Shown: in pieces, positions 1 through 43,194 of the stretch | Position numbering within the stretch: the stretch's first letter is position 1 | Layout of the letters: the number at the start of each line of letters is the position of its first letter | Assembly (NCBI RefSeq): GCF_030035675.1 | Contig: NC_084489.1 | Span: 82,326,270 to 82,390,269, forward strand | Direction: 5' to 3' | Length of the DNA: 64,000 nt | Source: Rhineura floridana | Taxonomy: Eukaryota; Chordata; Lepidosauria; Squamata; Rhineuridae | Position numbers and translations under genes: made by a program | The notes under the pieces: model-generated | Databases searched by the model: none | What the model saw: only the letters and a program-made list of their open reading frames with translations | What the model was told of the DNA's origin: nothing

Positions 1-20
1 TTCTTTTCCTTTTCTAACAG

Positions 21-15725
<15,705 letters not shown>

Positions 15726-17150
15726 CAGGCCTTCCCTTTATCGGAAGGAATGGAGAAAAATGACCAAAGATTCACACAATCATGGTAGAGTGAGCAACAG
15801 AACTAAACTGCACACTTCTAAATCCAACCTCAGTTTCCTGTGTGGGTTACTCCCATACGTGCTGCGTTGTTGTCAATCATGCGTTGTTGGCCAGGCGGCG
15901 GCCATATTACCAAGTCTCTAAAGTGTACTTGCAGCCATCTTGACTTCGTGAGGAGTGATGAGTCTTTGAGATGGAGAGATTTGGAGGGAACTGAGGTGAT
16001 GCTGGCAATATAACTATGTTGCCTTGTGAACACCAGTGGATTGTCTGCTCGCATAGCCTTTTCTCTAGGACCTAATGGACTTGGTCAACCACAAAAGAGC
16101 AAACTGAAGGAAGTTTGACAGCCTCTTGTCCGCTGACAAGAGCACCCTGGTGAAATTGCTGAAAACAGCAGAATGGACAGCATGCTCTGCAGACCTAGCT
16201 TTGCCATTGATGCCAGGCTGGCAGCCATTAAAAGGAAACTCTGCATGAAGCGAGTGGAGTAAATCCCCAGTGCAAAAGAGCAAAGGCACATATCTACTTC
16301 TGTCTGAAAAAGGAAAAGGCACGACTGAGCCTTAGAGACAAATAGCAGGAAGTCCGGTGCACATAGAACTATCTCTGGCGGTTAGGAGAAGGAAAGCCAA
16401 GAGAATTGCTCTGTATCTTAGTCATTATAATCGAAGGGGTAAATATAGCCGTGATCCATCCCAAAGTGATCAAGTTAGGGATATGACTGCGAAGGCGATT
16501 GTGTCGAATGGAACACAACAGGAATTATAGAACCTTATAGGATTCCTCCAAAGTATCTTTTCCTTGGACTCACAGGAGAACTAGTTATATCCAACCCACC
16601 TATGAGAGAAATATTTCCTTAACCTTGTTTCCTTGTTAAAAATTCCCAGAGATAGAGACTACACCAGTCTGTTTCGACAATATATTTCATTGCCTGTGTC
16701 CAAGATTCTTAGCATGTGAGGCTGCTAAAGAATTCACAAGCGTCTGCTGGGCTTTGCCCAGTGCAGTGATAAAGGGCCAATTTAAATGTTAAAGCCGCCT
16801 GTTGCAGAGTCAGGGAGCATTTCCCCAAGGCAGTATTAGCGTCTTAAAATGATTTACTACTAGAGCTGCAACACATTCAATGCAATACTAGGTAGTAGGA
16901 ATAACTCCTACTAAGTTCCATGGAACTTTTTCTGAGGTATGGGTAGGACTGCAGCTTTAATCTGATTATTTAAAAGTCAACTAAAAAGTTGCCCACAATT
17001 AACTGACACCAGTTTTCCCCCCCAAAATTAGTTTTTATACAAGTACTTCTAAAAGCTACAAGTGTCGCCTTGGAAGAGGCATTCCCTCCTGCATGACAAA
17101 GAATGCCTCTTCTAAGATGATGTTTGCTCTGACACATTTGTACATCATCT
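15726..17150 (+). other. Candidate 3' UTR of the kinase gene
   Basis: Follows the kinase stop codon directly, lacks clear repeats and has no believable coding frame. No poly(A) signal stands out here. AATAAA copies at 18164, 21684 and 22232 are further downstream, so the 3' end cannot be placed from sequence alone. Confidence 0.4.
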
Positions 17151-17154
17151 ATTA

Positions 17155-17215
17155 CTATTTATTGAATTTATATCCAGCCCTTCTTCCCAAAAGGAGCCCA
17201 GGACAGCAAACCAAA
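17155..17215 (-). repeat. LINE-like 3' end fragment
   Basis: TTTATATCCAGCCCTTCTTC followed by AGGAGCCCAGGACAGCAAAC, the common end motif that also appears near 61840 and 63245. Confidence 0.45.
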
Positions 17216-18720
17216 TAATCTAAAACCAAATAAGGCAGGGCTTCTCCCCCCCCCCTTTTTCTTTAGATTTTTTTTTTCTTAGATGTACATTTTTTGTGGA
17301 TTTAATTGGTAAATTCATCAACTAAACCCATGTGAAAAATTGAACTAAGCTTACCTTAATTTGGGTGACAGGCATTCCTGCTTTTTCCAAAATCTTTGCC
17401 CCTCAGTCTTGCACAAAACACTGCATATCCTCAGTGTGGTGGGGCTTGTATGTTGTATGCACTTGGGGGAATATACTTGGTAAGGAACATCAAGATGTCA
17501 GGGACCTTGCGTGCTGCAACTTTACACGGAATGTTTTTTCAACAGCCTACAAGTAGAAGTTGTAATTTTTAGTTGTAGACCTAAGAGAGGCTGCCAGCCA
17601 ATCACAGCAGGAGAGTGAGTGTCTCTATTCATCTGCTTCCTGAATCGATTGTTGAACTGACAATTAGCAGCGTCAGTTTCTTGGAAGCATGGCAGATGTC
17701 AACAAAAATCCAGACTGTGTACTGAATTATAATCTAGATTGTGCGGCCTAAGTCAGTTGTGCATATCAAGCAAATGTGTGTATTTTGCTATGTTTTGCTT
17801 AGTTTACATTATGTCTTCTGCTGCCCACGGTAGAAATACAAGGAGTTACGCATAATGTTGAAGTTCTACCCACAGCTGTTTGACTCCCCTCCACCCCCAT
17901 CCCCGGCTGTGCCTTCAGCAGCTGATATTTCACTAGGCAAAAGGGGACACATTTTCTGGATCACCTCTGCAGCCATAAAAACTAAAACAAGCAGAGATTG
18001 TCTGGATACTGAATTTTGTGCCAGGTATCTTGTGTGATTACACAGTGCGCTTGAATATAAGTACAATGAAGCCAACTCTGGATGAGGGTGTAAATCGCAT
18101 CCTTTTCATTTAATTGGCTCTCGACTGCTCCATAAACCGGTTTCAACCAGGAACTGAAACTACAATAAACTGGTAGAATAGACAAGACCATGGCTTAAAG
18201 AGAATCAGTCTTTTCTTGATGTGAGAAGACTCTCTTGCACTCTGCAAGTTAGTTCTCATTAGGATTTTTTAAAAAGAGAATTGATTCCCCAGTTACCATT
18301 TTTCATATACACACACTTGCCCTGATGAATTTGATTGCAGAACGCTGGTTCCATCCCCCTGCCATCTGGATTTAATTCTTGGCCCATAGGGATCGCTGGG
18401 GAAAATGGTAATGCTGAAGGATGGAAATGTCAAAAGGAAGATGCTTTGCATGGGCAGGGCTATAACATGACCTACTTTTTCAAAAAATCTGTTTACAAGT
18501 TTCATGAGAGGGTGTTTAAGGGCTTCTTCGCACACCCAGGAATCAGCAATGGTTTTCTCAGGGCACATACCATGAGATACCAACCCCCATCTATGCCAGA
18601 AACAAATTCTAGGGCATGTCAGCCATTCTACTACTTCGCTAGTTCTTTTGGGTCATTCACATCATGGACTGTTCTGTAGTACTGTGAACTCCAACCACCA
18701 AGCAACCCTTTTATCGTTTA
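17216..18720. other. Intergenic sequence, nothing recognised
   Basis: A pyrimidine run lies at 17246-17280 and an AATAAA at 18164-18169. Otherwise no gene or repeat family was recognised between the kinase and ACAA1 in this part. Confidence 0.5.
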
Positions 18721-18727
18721 TGTCTTG

Positions 18728-18862
18728 GTGGGGAACCTTTCACCCTCCAGTTGTCGCTGAATTACAGCTCCCATCATCCCTAGCCATTAGCCATGCTTGT
18801 TGGGGCTGATGGGGAGTTGTAGTTCAGCAACATCTGAGAGGGCCGAAGGTTTCCTGCACCTG
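18728..18862 (+). repeat. Palindromic hAT-like MITE
   Basis: GGTGGGGAACCTTTCACCCT, centre ACAGCTCCCATCATCCCTAG, right half CAGCAACATCTGAGAGGGCC. Same family as 8490-8630. Confidence 0.7.
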
Positions 18863-18996
18863 GTTTGCGAGACCAGTTATCCAAGGATGCAAGGGAGGTG
18901 ACGCATAACCCCCCTCATTTTACCATAGTTTCTTTAGCCTTACGTGTTCACCCCTTGAAAAGTGCAAACAGGTCAAAGGTTAAAATGAGTGGAAGG

Positions 18997-19112
18997 CAGA
19001 GCCTGGAGAAGTTACTTTTTTGAACTACAACTCCCATCAGCCCAATCCAGTAGCCATGCTGGCCGGGGCTGATGGGAGTTGTAGTTCAAAAAAGTAACTT
19101 TCCCAAGCTCTG
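18997..19112. mobile_element. 116-bp palindromic hAT MITE with exact 8-bp target duplication
   Basis: Ends are CAGAGCCTGGAGAAGTTAC and GTAACTTTCCCAAGCTCTG. The arms pair through TTGAACTACAACTCCCATCA. GTGGAAGG is present immediately on both sides (18989-18996 and 19113-19120). A near-identical copy lies at 21161-21278. Confidence 0.92.
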
Positions 19113-19152
19113 GTGGAAGGATTGCTGAGCCAGGGTATCTGATGTTCTCAAT

Positions 19153-19268
19153 CAGGGATGGGGCCATCCAGGTGTTGCTGGACTCCCAACTCCTATCCGC
19201 CCTAGCTAGCCTGGCCAATGGTCAGGGATGATGAGAGATGTAGTCCAACAGTGCGTTGCCCATCTCTG
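19153..19268 (+). repeat. Palindromic hAT-like MITE
   Basis: Starts CAGGGATGGGGCCATCCAGG and ends GCGTTGCCCATCTCTG. The middle carries GGTCAGGGATGATGAGAGAT. The flanking duplication is not convincing. Confidence 0.65.
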
Positions 19269-20208
19269 ATTTTAATAGAGCCTCTTGCTCATCAGGAAAT
19301 CTTACTCTTGTCCCATTATATTCACTGAATTCATATCATTTCCTTTCGTGTTGTCCTCCTGTACCTCACTGGTCTGACCTGGATTTTGTGACATGCGAAG
19401 TTTATGTTTTGATTGCTCCCTGAGGATCAAAGAGGGTCCATCTTATTTGGGCTTGGGCCTGCCGTAGCGTGCACCCCCTTTGCCAATGATAGATGCTCCA
19501 ACCCTTTTGCCTTCTCTGTGTATATGTAAATAGATTGTGAATTCCTCCTCAGGTGCCTTTGCTTCTAGTTTGCCAAACTCTCTTGCAGTGATTCAGGTGC
19601 ACAAAAGAGACTTACACAGATGTGGGCGGGAGTGGAAGGGAGAAGCAATATATGTACTCTGTACAATTTGTTGAAAAGATTAAACGCCTAGCAGGAGGTA
19701 AGTTCCTGATGTATAGTGGGAACGCTGCCTTTGAAAGCATTGCAATCTCTTCCCAAGTCTACAGCATCATGTATATGGGTTGTGATTTTGTTTTTGTTGT
19801 TCCTCTTTGCACAGGTTTAAGAGTGAAACTGTATATCTAAGTTTATAAGTCACCCCTCAGCCTCATCTTGGTGTGCGCTATGTGTCAGCACCTCTTAACT
19901 GAAACTGGTCTGAAACTGGATTAACAGTTGCAACTTCCTGCCAAGGAGTCATGGAAGTGGTAGCATTGAAGGACTGGGAAACCTTTCTTATAGATCTGTT
20001 CTTGCCCACAGACCTACAGTTCCAAGGGTTGTTTGGCTAGAGGGGCTGGGACAGGAAAAAAAACACCCTCAAAAGTGGTTTAAATTCATAATGTAGACAT
20101 ATCCATGAACCTAACAGCTAGAAGGACCAAAGAGCCACCTAGTCCACTCTCCCACCCAAAAGGGAAGGCCTTATAGCCACCAGTCTTTCCCTAACAGATC
20201 AAGCCCAG

Positions 20209-20654
20209 CAGGGCCGGTTCTAAAGCGCAGCCAGGTGGGGCACTGGCCTGAGGGCCCCGGAGCTACAGGAACACCTGAGGGACCCTCCGCTCCCCTTCCG
20301 TGATCCGCGATACCATCTGCCTGCCCGCCATTCCCTTGCCTTACCTGCCTGTCTCCTGCCTTTTAGCTTTGCCCTTAATGTCCCTAAGGTACTGAAGCTG
20401 CTGCCACCATCTTAGCTGATGGCAGAGATGCGTGCGCGTAGCACGCACATGTGCCATCAACAAAGATGGCGGTGGAGGCTTCATCCCCTTAGGGAAACTG
20501 TGGCCGCCATCTTCATTAAGGGCAATGGTAAAAGACAGGAGACAGGTAGGTGGGGGGGCGCATTCCAGGCATGCGCATTCGCGCTCGCGCGCACACGCCA
20601 GGGCCCAGAGCAAGCTGATGCCCAAGGGCCCCGGTATGCCTGGAGCTGGCCCTG
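20209..20654. mobile_element. 446-bp hAT-type element, copy 1 of 3
   Basis: Starts CAGGGCCGGTTCTAAAGCGC and ends GCCTGGAGCTGGCCCTG. AAGCCCAG is exactly duplicated on both sides (20201-20208, 20655-20662). The interior has repeated, inverted AAGATGGCGG / CCGCCATCTT motifs and CpG-rich runs. No transposase. Sisters at 22589 and 30550. Confidence 0.9.
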
Positions 20655-21160
20655 AAGCCCAGGATGTGCTTTTGACTTTCTTGGTGTCTTGTTCTTTTGG
20701 CTGCCCAGCTACTGCTGAGCCTCCATTTTTTTATGAGTTGGGGGGAAAGGCACTCATTCAAAAAAGAGGAGCATTCTGGGATTCCTTTTCAACACAGAGA
20801 AATCAAAATAGCTTTGGGTAAAAAAATGGTTTCGTTGAGTTTTGAGACTGGTGTAGGACCTTTTTCAGGGCAAGGGCTGCATTCCCTTTGGGGCAACCTT
20901 CCAAGGGCCACATGCCAATGGTTAGTGGGGCCAGAGACAAGTGAGCAAAGTATAAATGGTAACTTTTACCTTTTTAAACAAGACCTAATTTCTCCATGCA
21001 CTTGCGAAAAACAAGAGGCGTAATAGAGACAGTTACAAGGGCCAGGTAGAGAAGCCTGGAAGGCCGCATTTGGCCTGAGGTTCCCTATTCTGACTGTAAC
21101 AAAATTAGAGCAAGATGGCCTCCTGTGATTCAGCCTGCAGAGATGCCTATAAAGAATTGT

Positions 21161-21278
21161 CAGAGCTTGGAAAAGTTACTTTTTTTGAACTACAACTCCC
21201 ATCAGCCCAATACAGTGGCCATGCTGGCTGGGGCTGATGGGAGTTGTAGTTCAAAAAAAGTAACTTTTCCAAGCTCTG
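21161..21278. mobile_element. 118-bp palindromic hAT MITE
   Basis: Starts CAGAGCTTGGAAAAGTTAC and ends GTAACTTTTCCAAGCTCTG, almost a perfect hairpin. Flanks AGAATTGT and AAAATTGT match at 7 of 8. Same family as 18997-19112. Confidence 0.9.
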
Positions 21279-21291
21279 AAAATTGTACTAT

Positions 21292-21404
21292 GTGATATCC
21301 AACCAACTCATACTCTGAGTAGACTCATTAAAATAACTGGTCTTTAGTTGCTGAAGTCCATTGATTTCAGTGGATCTACAGTATGTCTAACATTGGATAT
21401 CACC
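21292..21404. repeat. Fold-back element with GATATCCAA / TTGGATATC ends
   Basis: GTGATATCCAACC at the left pairs with ACATTGGATATCACC at the right. It lies within 15 bp of the palindromic MITE to its left. Small and non-coding. Confidence 0.6.
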
Positions 21405-22588
21405 CATTATATTTTAGGAGAGAGGGAGAATATTAAAGCCAGTTATTAATGATGTTTTTTTTAATTACAGGTAATGTAAAGTTCTGAAACTTGAAATCTG
21501 GATGCTTTCCAAAGTAACTTCTCATGCAATTTAAATTAAATTGTGTAAGCAGCAGGGATATAGACCTAAGAAACTTGGAATGGGTGTTCTCTTACTATTC
21601 AGATTTGTAAAGAGGTGTCCATGTTGCCAAGAATTGGACTGGGCCAATGAACTGGTCTGTAATGTGGTTAAATTTGGGTAAAAAATAAAGTATCTATCTA
21701 TTCCTGTTGGTTTGTCTGAGCTGAGGGCAGGATGAGGCCTTAAAGTGTCTCAAGCACTTGAAGAAAAATTAGTTGTGTTCACACATTTGCAGAGTGCAAT
21801 ACCCCTTTGCCCTGTTCACACACTGATGCGTGGGTACCAGTTAAAAAAGATCACATTGCATCCTGATCCATTCGCACATACAAAGAAAAAATCACCTTGT
21901 CCCACAAAGCAATGGGATGCTACACACTGCCAAACCGTAACGTCAACGATGCATGGGCTGTGTGCTGAAACCTGGTTGTAAAACTGCCCCCTTTTCAAAC
22001 CATTATAATATAAATACCACTGTTAAAGCGCTTTATCCTTGAGATATGTTCATACTCTGGGTGGTATGGATACTTTTAAATATTGTAAATTATTACAACT
22101 CTAGAAGGATTTGTTGATAGGAAATTTTTAAAAAAGAGATACTGCTGTTTTGGCATGTGGGGCACATTGTTGAATGTACTTTGTTAAATGCTGTAAATGC
22201 TTTAATCTTCTCCCCCTTCCCCAGATGCATGAAATAAAAATATTTTTAAATTTTGTGGTAATATGAGACCAGCTTTCTTACTTCTAATGGGAGGGGAGGG
22301 AAGAGACCGGCTGATTATAATCTGGTGAAATGTTTCATTCTGGAATTGCATTGCATATCTGCTCATATCCATACATTCATGCTGTGCAAAACTGAGGTGG
22401 AGAGAGATGATCAGTTTTTTTATTTGTTTGTTTATTTTGCAAGGAACATAAAGCAGTTCCTTTATGTCACAAAGGGTCTTGAAGACAGCTGAGTGTGTCT
22501 GGCATTTCTTTAACTTGATTGCTGATGCACTGGATTTCAGGCCAGTAAATTGTGGCCATTTTGTATGTGGTCTTGATCGCCCCCTGAG

Positions 22589-23108
22589 CAGGGCTGGTGC
22601 CAGAGGGCAGCCAGATTGTGCCTTGGCCAAGGGCCCCTGCAGCCCAGAGGGGCCCCTGAAGGGCCCCTCCTTAGGGTGGGAGGGTGCCATTCCTGTTTCA
22701 TGATTGGTGGCAGCGTTAGATCCTGCAACCCGACCCTGCCACGGATCACAGAAAGGAAGCTCCTAGGCACCCACACCACAATACAGACAGTGCGGGCTTC
22801 AGTAAGCCCTCACACATGCCTCACCTACCTCTCCCATCAGTGTGAATGCCATGCGTGCTATGCGTACATGCCTGCCATCACCCAAGATGGCTGTGGAAAC
22901 TTCCCTACGGGGCTGAAGCCCCCACCGCCATCTTGGTTGATGGCAGGCATGCATGCTACGCACACACATTATTCACACAACATGAGAGGTAGGTGGGGTG
23001 TGCGGGTGGGCTTACACCACCTGCATGGGGGGAGAGTGTTGGGCTATGGTGCCGCGGGCCCAGGCTGGCTGGTGCCCAAGGGCCCAGTCATACCTCTTGC
23101 TGCCCCTG
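22589..23108. mobile_element. 520-bp hAT-type element, copy 2 of 3
   Basis: Starts CAGGGCTGGTGCCAGAGGGC and ends CCTCTTGCTGCCCCTG. Flanks CCCCTGAG and CCCCTGCG match at 7 of 8. The interior shares GGGCCCCTGAAGGGCCCCTC, GTGATCC-type runs, GCCATCTTGGTTGATGGC and GGCTGGTGCCCAAGGGCCC with the sister copies. Confidence 0.88.
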
Positions 23109-23195
23109 CCCCTGCGTCTTTCGATCTCTTTCAGCAAGAATGACCAAGAATCCTGCAGTGCCTTCAATATTTGGTTGTTTCCACAATAAACTTGT

Positions 23196-23332
23196 AAGAG
23201 TCTTGTGGCACTTTAAAGACTTAACAAATTTATTATGACACAAGCATAATGCATCTAATGAAGTTTACTGTAGTCCCCAAAAGCATATGACATAAATAGA
23301 TTGGTAGCCTTTAAGGTGCCACAAGACTCTTG
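23196..23332. repeat. Fold-back element with AAGAGTCTTGTGGCAC ends
   Basis: AAGAGTCTTGTGGCACTTTA at the left pairs with TTAAGGTGCCACAAGACTCT at the right. A second partial copy lies at 24411-24510. Non-coding. Confidence 0.75.
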
Positions 23333-23461
23333 GTTGGTTTTGCTGCAATGAACTAACAGGGTTACCCTTCTGGAAATTTGTGATATGTATATGCTTTGGT
23401 GGACTAGAGTTCACAAAACTATCAATTTAAAGCAGTATTATGCCACTTTAAACAGTCATGG

Positions 23462-23804
23462 TGTTATGCCAAAAGGCCCTTGCATCTGGAGGAAACTCCA
23501 ATAATCACCAGATGAGAAACCAGATATAAAACAACACCTTTATTAACTTCTTTTGCAAAAGAGAGAGAAGAATTCGGCTAACGCCAGAATCCTAGTCTAA
23601 AACCATAGCTACACAGTTATATGCTCTCAAGCCCTCCTTAAGACAGCCCCTCCCATCTTGTTAGCAACTCTTGTCAAGAGAGCTCCATTGTCTTCTGCAT
23701 TTACAGTGTTCTAATCTTGAACGCTCCCTGTGCTGTTCCTACCTCGCCCAGGCACAGCATATTCTTCGCTCAGTCCCTATCTTCTTGGAAGGCGTCCCGT
23801 TACA
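23462..23804 (-). mobile_element. Likely solo LTR (retroviral-type fossil)
   Basis: On the minus strand it begins TGTAACGGGACGCC and ends GGCATAACA, a TG...CA unit of 343 bp. A TATA-like AGCATATAACTG and a later TTAATAAAGG sit in the order expected for an LTR promoter and poly(A) signal. No internal viral region adjoins it. Family not determined. Confidence 0.6.
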
Positions 23805-24002
23805 TGGGTAAGCTAGCATTTTGAGCATCAAGGACAAAATACACTTTTAGTATCCACAGAGGAATTTTGTTTTCCTGCTGTTTCTATGTTGATCAGGTTA
23901 ATTCATTCTTTCTGTGTCAAATTAGTACTGCACATACTATAGTTCCCAAACTATATATGCCTATTTCATCACAATGGCTTCCCTCATCATGAGTCATGAC
24001 TG

Positions 24003-24220
24003 TGCCATGGGGCTACAATTGGGACTGGTTACAATTCTCAGAGTTCCCTGGGAAGAGGAAATGATTGTTAAACCACTTTGGAAATTGTAGCCCCATGAGG
24101 GGTATAGGGGTCTCACAGCAACTCTTAGCACCCTTAACAAATGACAGTTCCCAGGATTCTTTGAGGGAAGCCATAATGTTTAAAGTGGTATGATACTGCT
24201 TTAAATGGATAGTGCATAGG
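24003..24220 (+). repeat. Interspersed repeat shared with 6030-6190
   Basis: Longer copy: CAGAGTTCCCTGGGAAGAGG, TAAACCACTTTGGAAATTGTA, GGGGTCTCACAGCAACTCTT, then TAAAGTGGTATGATACTGC TTTAAA. Confidence 0.65.
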
Positions 24221-24410
24221 ACCTTCAGATACATGACAGGTTATCCTCAAGTCCACAGATATCTATATATGTTCCAATGCAAGTGTGGGGAGATTGTAAA
24301 CAGTAGGGTCCAAAGACTTTGAAATACAAGGGGGTGAGGTAGATCTAATATTTCTGTGCAGAGCAATTGTATTCAACACCTGACCAGAATGAGCCATTCC
24401 TAAGAGTGAA

Positions 24411-24510
24411 CACACACATAAGAATCTTGTGGCACCTTAAAACTAACAGATTTATTGTGCATCTGTGAACTGGAGCCGACTTTATTCGAGGCTGAAGATG
24501 CGTTAGTCCA
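24411..24510 (+). repeat. Partial AAGAATCTTGTGGCACC fold-back element
   Basis: AAGAATCTTGTGGCACCTTA then AACTAACAGATTTATTGTG, one arm of the family at 23196-23332. Confidence 0.65.
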
Positions 24511-24514
24511 GGGG

Positions 24515-24632
24515 TAGAATCATTGAATAGTAGAGTTGGAAGGAGCCTCTAAGCCAGGCCATCGAGTCCAGCCCGCTGTTCAATGCAGGAATACAAATTA
24601 AAGCATACCTGACAGGCAGCTGTCCAACTTGT
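24515..24632 (-). mobile_element. CR1 LINE 3' end
   Basis: AGAATCATTGAATAGTAGAG, GAGTCCAGCCCGCTGTTCAA and TGCAGGAATACAAATTAAAG are the complement of the CR1 3' UTR, also seen at 37905. Confidence 0.75.
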
Positions 24633-24892
24633 GGCCCTACAGATGTTTTTGCACTCCCATCAGCTCCAACCAGCATTAAAGGATGATGGGAGTTGTAGTT
24701 CAGAAACATCTGGCATAGGCCACAGGATACACAACAATACATCAGGTAGTTTTTAAGGCAGGGGTAGCCTGTGTGGTACTGATGCCCTCCAGATGTTGGA
24801 CTATAACACCCAGGATCCTTAAATGCTGACTGGGGCTGATGGGAGCTGTAGTCCAACAACATCTGGAGAGCTACAGTTCCCCATCCCTGCTA
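24633..24892 (+). repeat. Two neighbouring hAT-like MITE copies
   Basis: First: TGTGGCCCTACAGATGTTTT to CAGAAACATCTGGCATAGGC. Second (from about 24763): GGCAGGGGTAGCCTGTGTGG to CATCTGGAGAGCTACAGTTC. Both carry the GGGAG(T/C)TGTAGT core. Between MITEs and the ACAA1 promoter nothing else was seen. Confidence 0.65.
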
Positions 24893-25069
24893 TATGACTT
24901 CAGCCCTGAGTCCCATCCCCAAGGAGACAAAACAGAGAACTACACGCCCCATAGCACATTGCCTGGCAGGCTGGAGCTGCGCATGTCCGTTCTCCGCTTG
25001 CGGCCTGCAGCCACCTTCTGCATACACGTATATAGGGAGACGGTCCATAGAGAGAGGAAAAATTAAAGT

Positions 25070-25426
25070 CAACAGGCCGCCGACACTTCCGGTCTAACAG
25101 CGAACTCGTTTTACCTGTTCCATTGGAAAGTATAATAGCGCGGTGGGCGCACACCACAGCATGGGATGCTAACTAAGGGACAGAGAGAGCGACGTCCATT
25201 AACCATCCTGCCCAATGGGCATCCAGGGTAGGTGGGTGGGTGAGATATTACCCTACGTACACGTTTTCACACTTTCCTACGTCTATGGGCTGCTCGCTCA
25301 GCCTTTACTAAGATGGCTTCGCGGAGGAGGGGCGTGTCTATTCATGTTTTCCCGGCAGGCCCCGCGCGTGGGACGGGGCGTACGTCCACCTGAGGGGAAG
25401 GAGCAGAACAGAACAGCGGAGCCGGG
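25070..25426 (+). promoter_or_regulatory. CpG-rich promoter region of ACAA1
   Basis: CpG density rises sharply from about 25070 and continues through exon 1. Visible sites include an ETS-type ACTTCCGG (25084-25091) and AAGATGGC (25310-25317), a YY1-like core. There is no TATA box near the expected start. No clear PPAR response element (AGGTCA direct repeat) was found, although mammalian peroxisomal thiolase genes can be PPAR-responsive. Confidence 0.55.
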
Positions 25427-41943
<16,517 letters not shown>

Positions 41944-43120
41944 CCTCGACTCCAGCCTGCTTGAAACAACCCAGTGCCTGAAGGACTGAAACTTCTCAGC
42001 AATTGTGAATAGTGAACAATCCTAGTACACAAACGGTTCATGAATCTGTCTAATGAAAAGGTGCTCAATGTGTAGCCTGCAAGGGGGATACATATCACTG
42101 AGCCCTGGTACCATCCTCCACCCCTCTTTGCAGCCTTCCAGGCCCAGACCTGCATCCACGTGAGACACTGCCACGGCTCCTGCTGAATGTAGCACTGGCC
42201 TTTGAGGGAAAGACGTACCTGTCAGAGCAGAGAGGCTTGGAGAGACGCTGGAAGTCATATATCTTGTCCTGTGGGACAGAATCAATGTATCCTCCCTGTT
42301 CTTGACGGAAACTCTGCCTGAAGGGGCTAATTATGTATTTGGGAGTGGGATGCAGCGATAGCATAAGCTACTTCATTTAGCCAGGCTTACTCTGTGCAAG
42401 AAAAGATACTGGAAATCCTCTTGCAATTCACTGATAAAAGGTGCAGGTAGATGTATAACTACTGAAGAGGAGGAGGGCTGTGGATTGGTTTTGCTTTGGG
42501 AACTTCTATGGGAAGAGCATTTACTAATGGGAAATTACCTTCTGTGGTTTGAGTGCCCCCAATCCCTACTCTAGGACTATATGAACTAATAATACTCAAG
42601 GTATTTCTGGCAATATTCAGGTCAGAAGTTTAAACTGAACATTAGTTGATTAAAGAATGTTTTTCTGATTAAATTTAATTAACAAACTTCCGTATGGTTG
42701 AGTTTTTGAGACACCTAGTGAAAGAACTTGAGAATTTAATAGCAAAAGATACCGCTAAATGATAGAAAGGTTTTCTAGTATGTAACTTTCTGTTTTTCAA
42801 TCCTGATTTATGAAAGTACATTAAAGCCAAAATGTGCTTAACTTACATCTCTACCAATTTAAAATTGGGCTTCTTCAAATAACACTGAAGAAAAGGTATT
42901 GTGCACAGATTAGGATTTTAGTAACATTCTGTTTTAAGGTTTAAACGATGTGATGGTGTTGAGTGGGATGGATTTCTTCTCTGCTTCTAGCGTACATTCT
43001 TTGCATTCTCAAAGACACCTGAGGATCAATTATTAGACTACCTGGCAGCAGAAAAACAGCAGTTTGTTTCAGAAATCAAGCCAATAAATAATTTTTATTT
43101 TCTACCATACATTACCAAAG
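41944..43120 (+). other. ACAA1: ACAA1 3' UTR (inferred)
   Basis: Follows the stop codon without repeats. ATTAAA copies near 42656 and 42667 are weaker options. The canonical AATAAA at 43083-43088 would end the message near 43105. About 1.15 kb. Confidence 0.55.
43083..43099. terminator. Back-to-back poly(A) signals for ACAA1 and DLEC1
   Basis: AATAAA reads on the plus strand at 43083-43088 and on the minus strand at 43099-43094, in one AT-rich block. The plus signal is 1.1 kb after the ACAA1 stop and the minus signal 96 nt after the DLEC1 stop. Both genes converge here. Confidence 0.65.
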
Positions 43121-43194
43121 CTAGGGAAGCTATTTACTTCCAACCATGTACATCAGCAGCTTATTCTTTGGCTACTGGAAAAGTGTTTGGGTGC

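Noticed and set aside
22202-22690. Minus-strand 162-codon open frame
   Set aside because: Part lies in the hAT element at 22589-23108. No splice context and no homology recognised.
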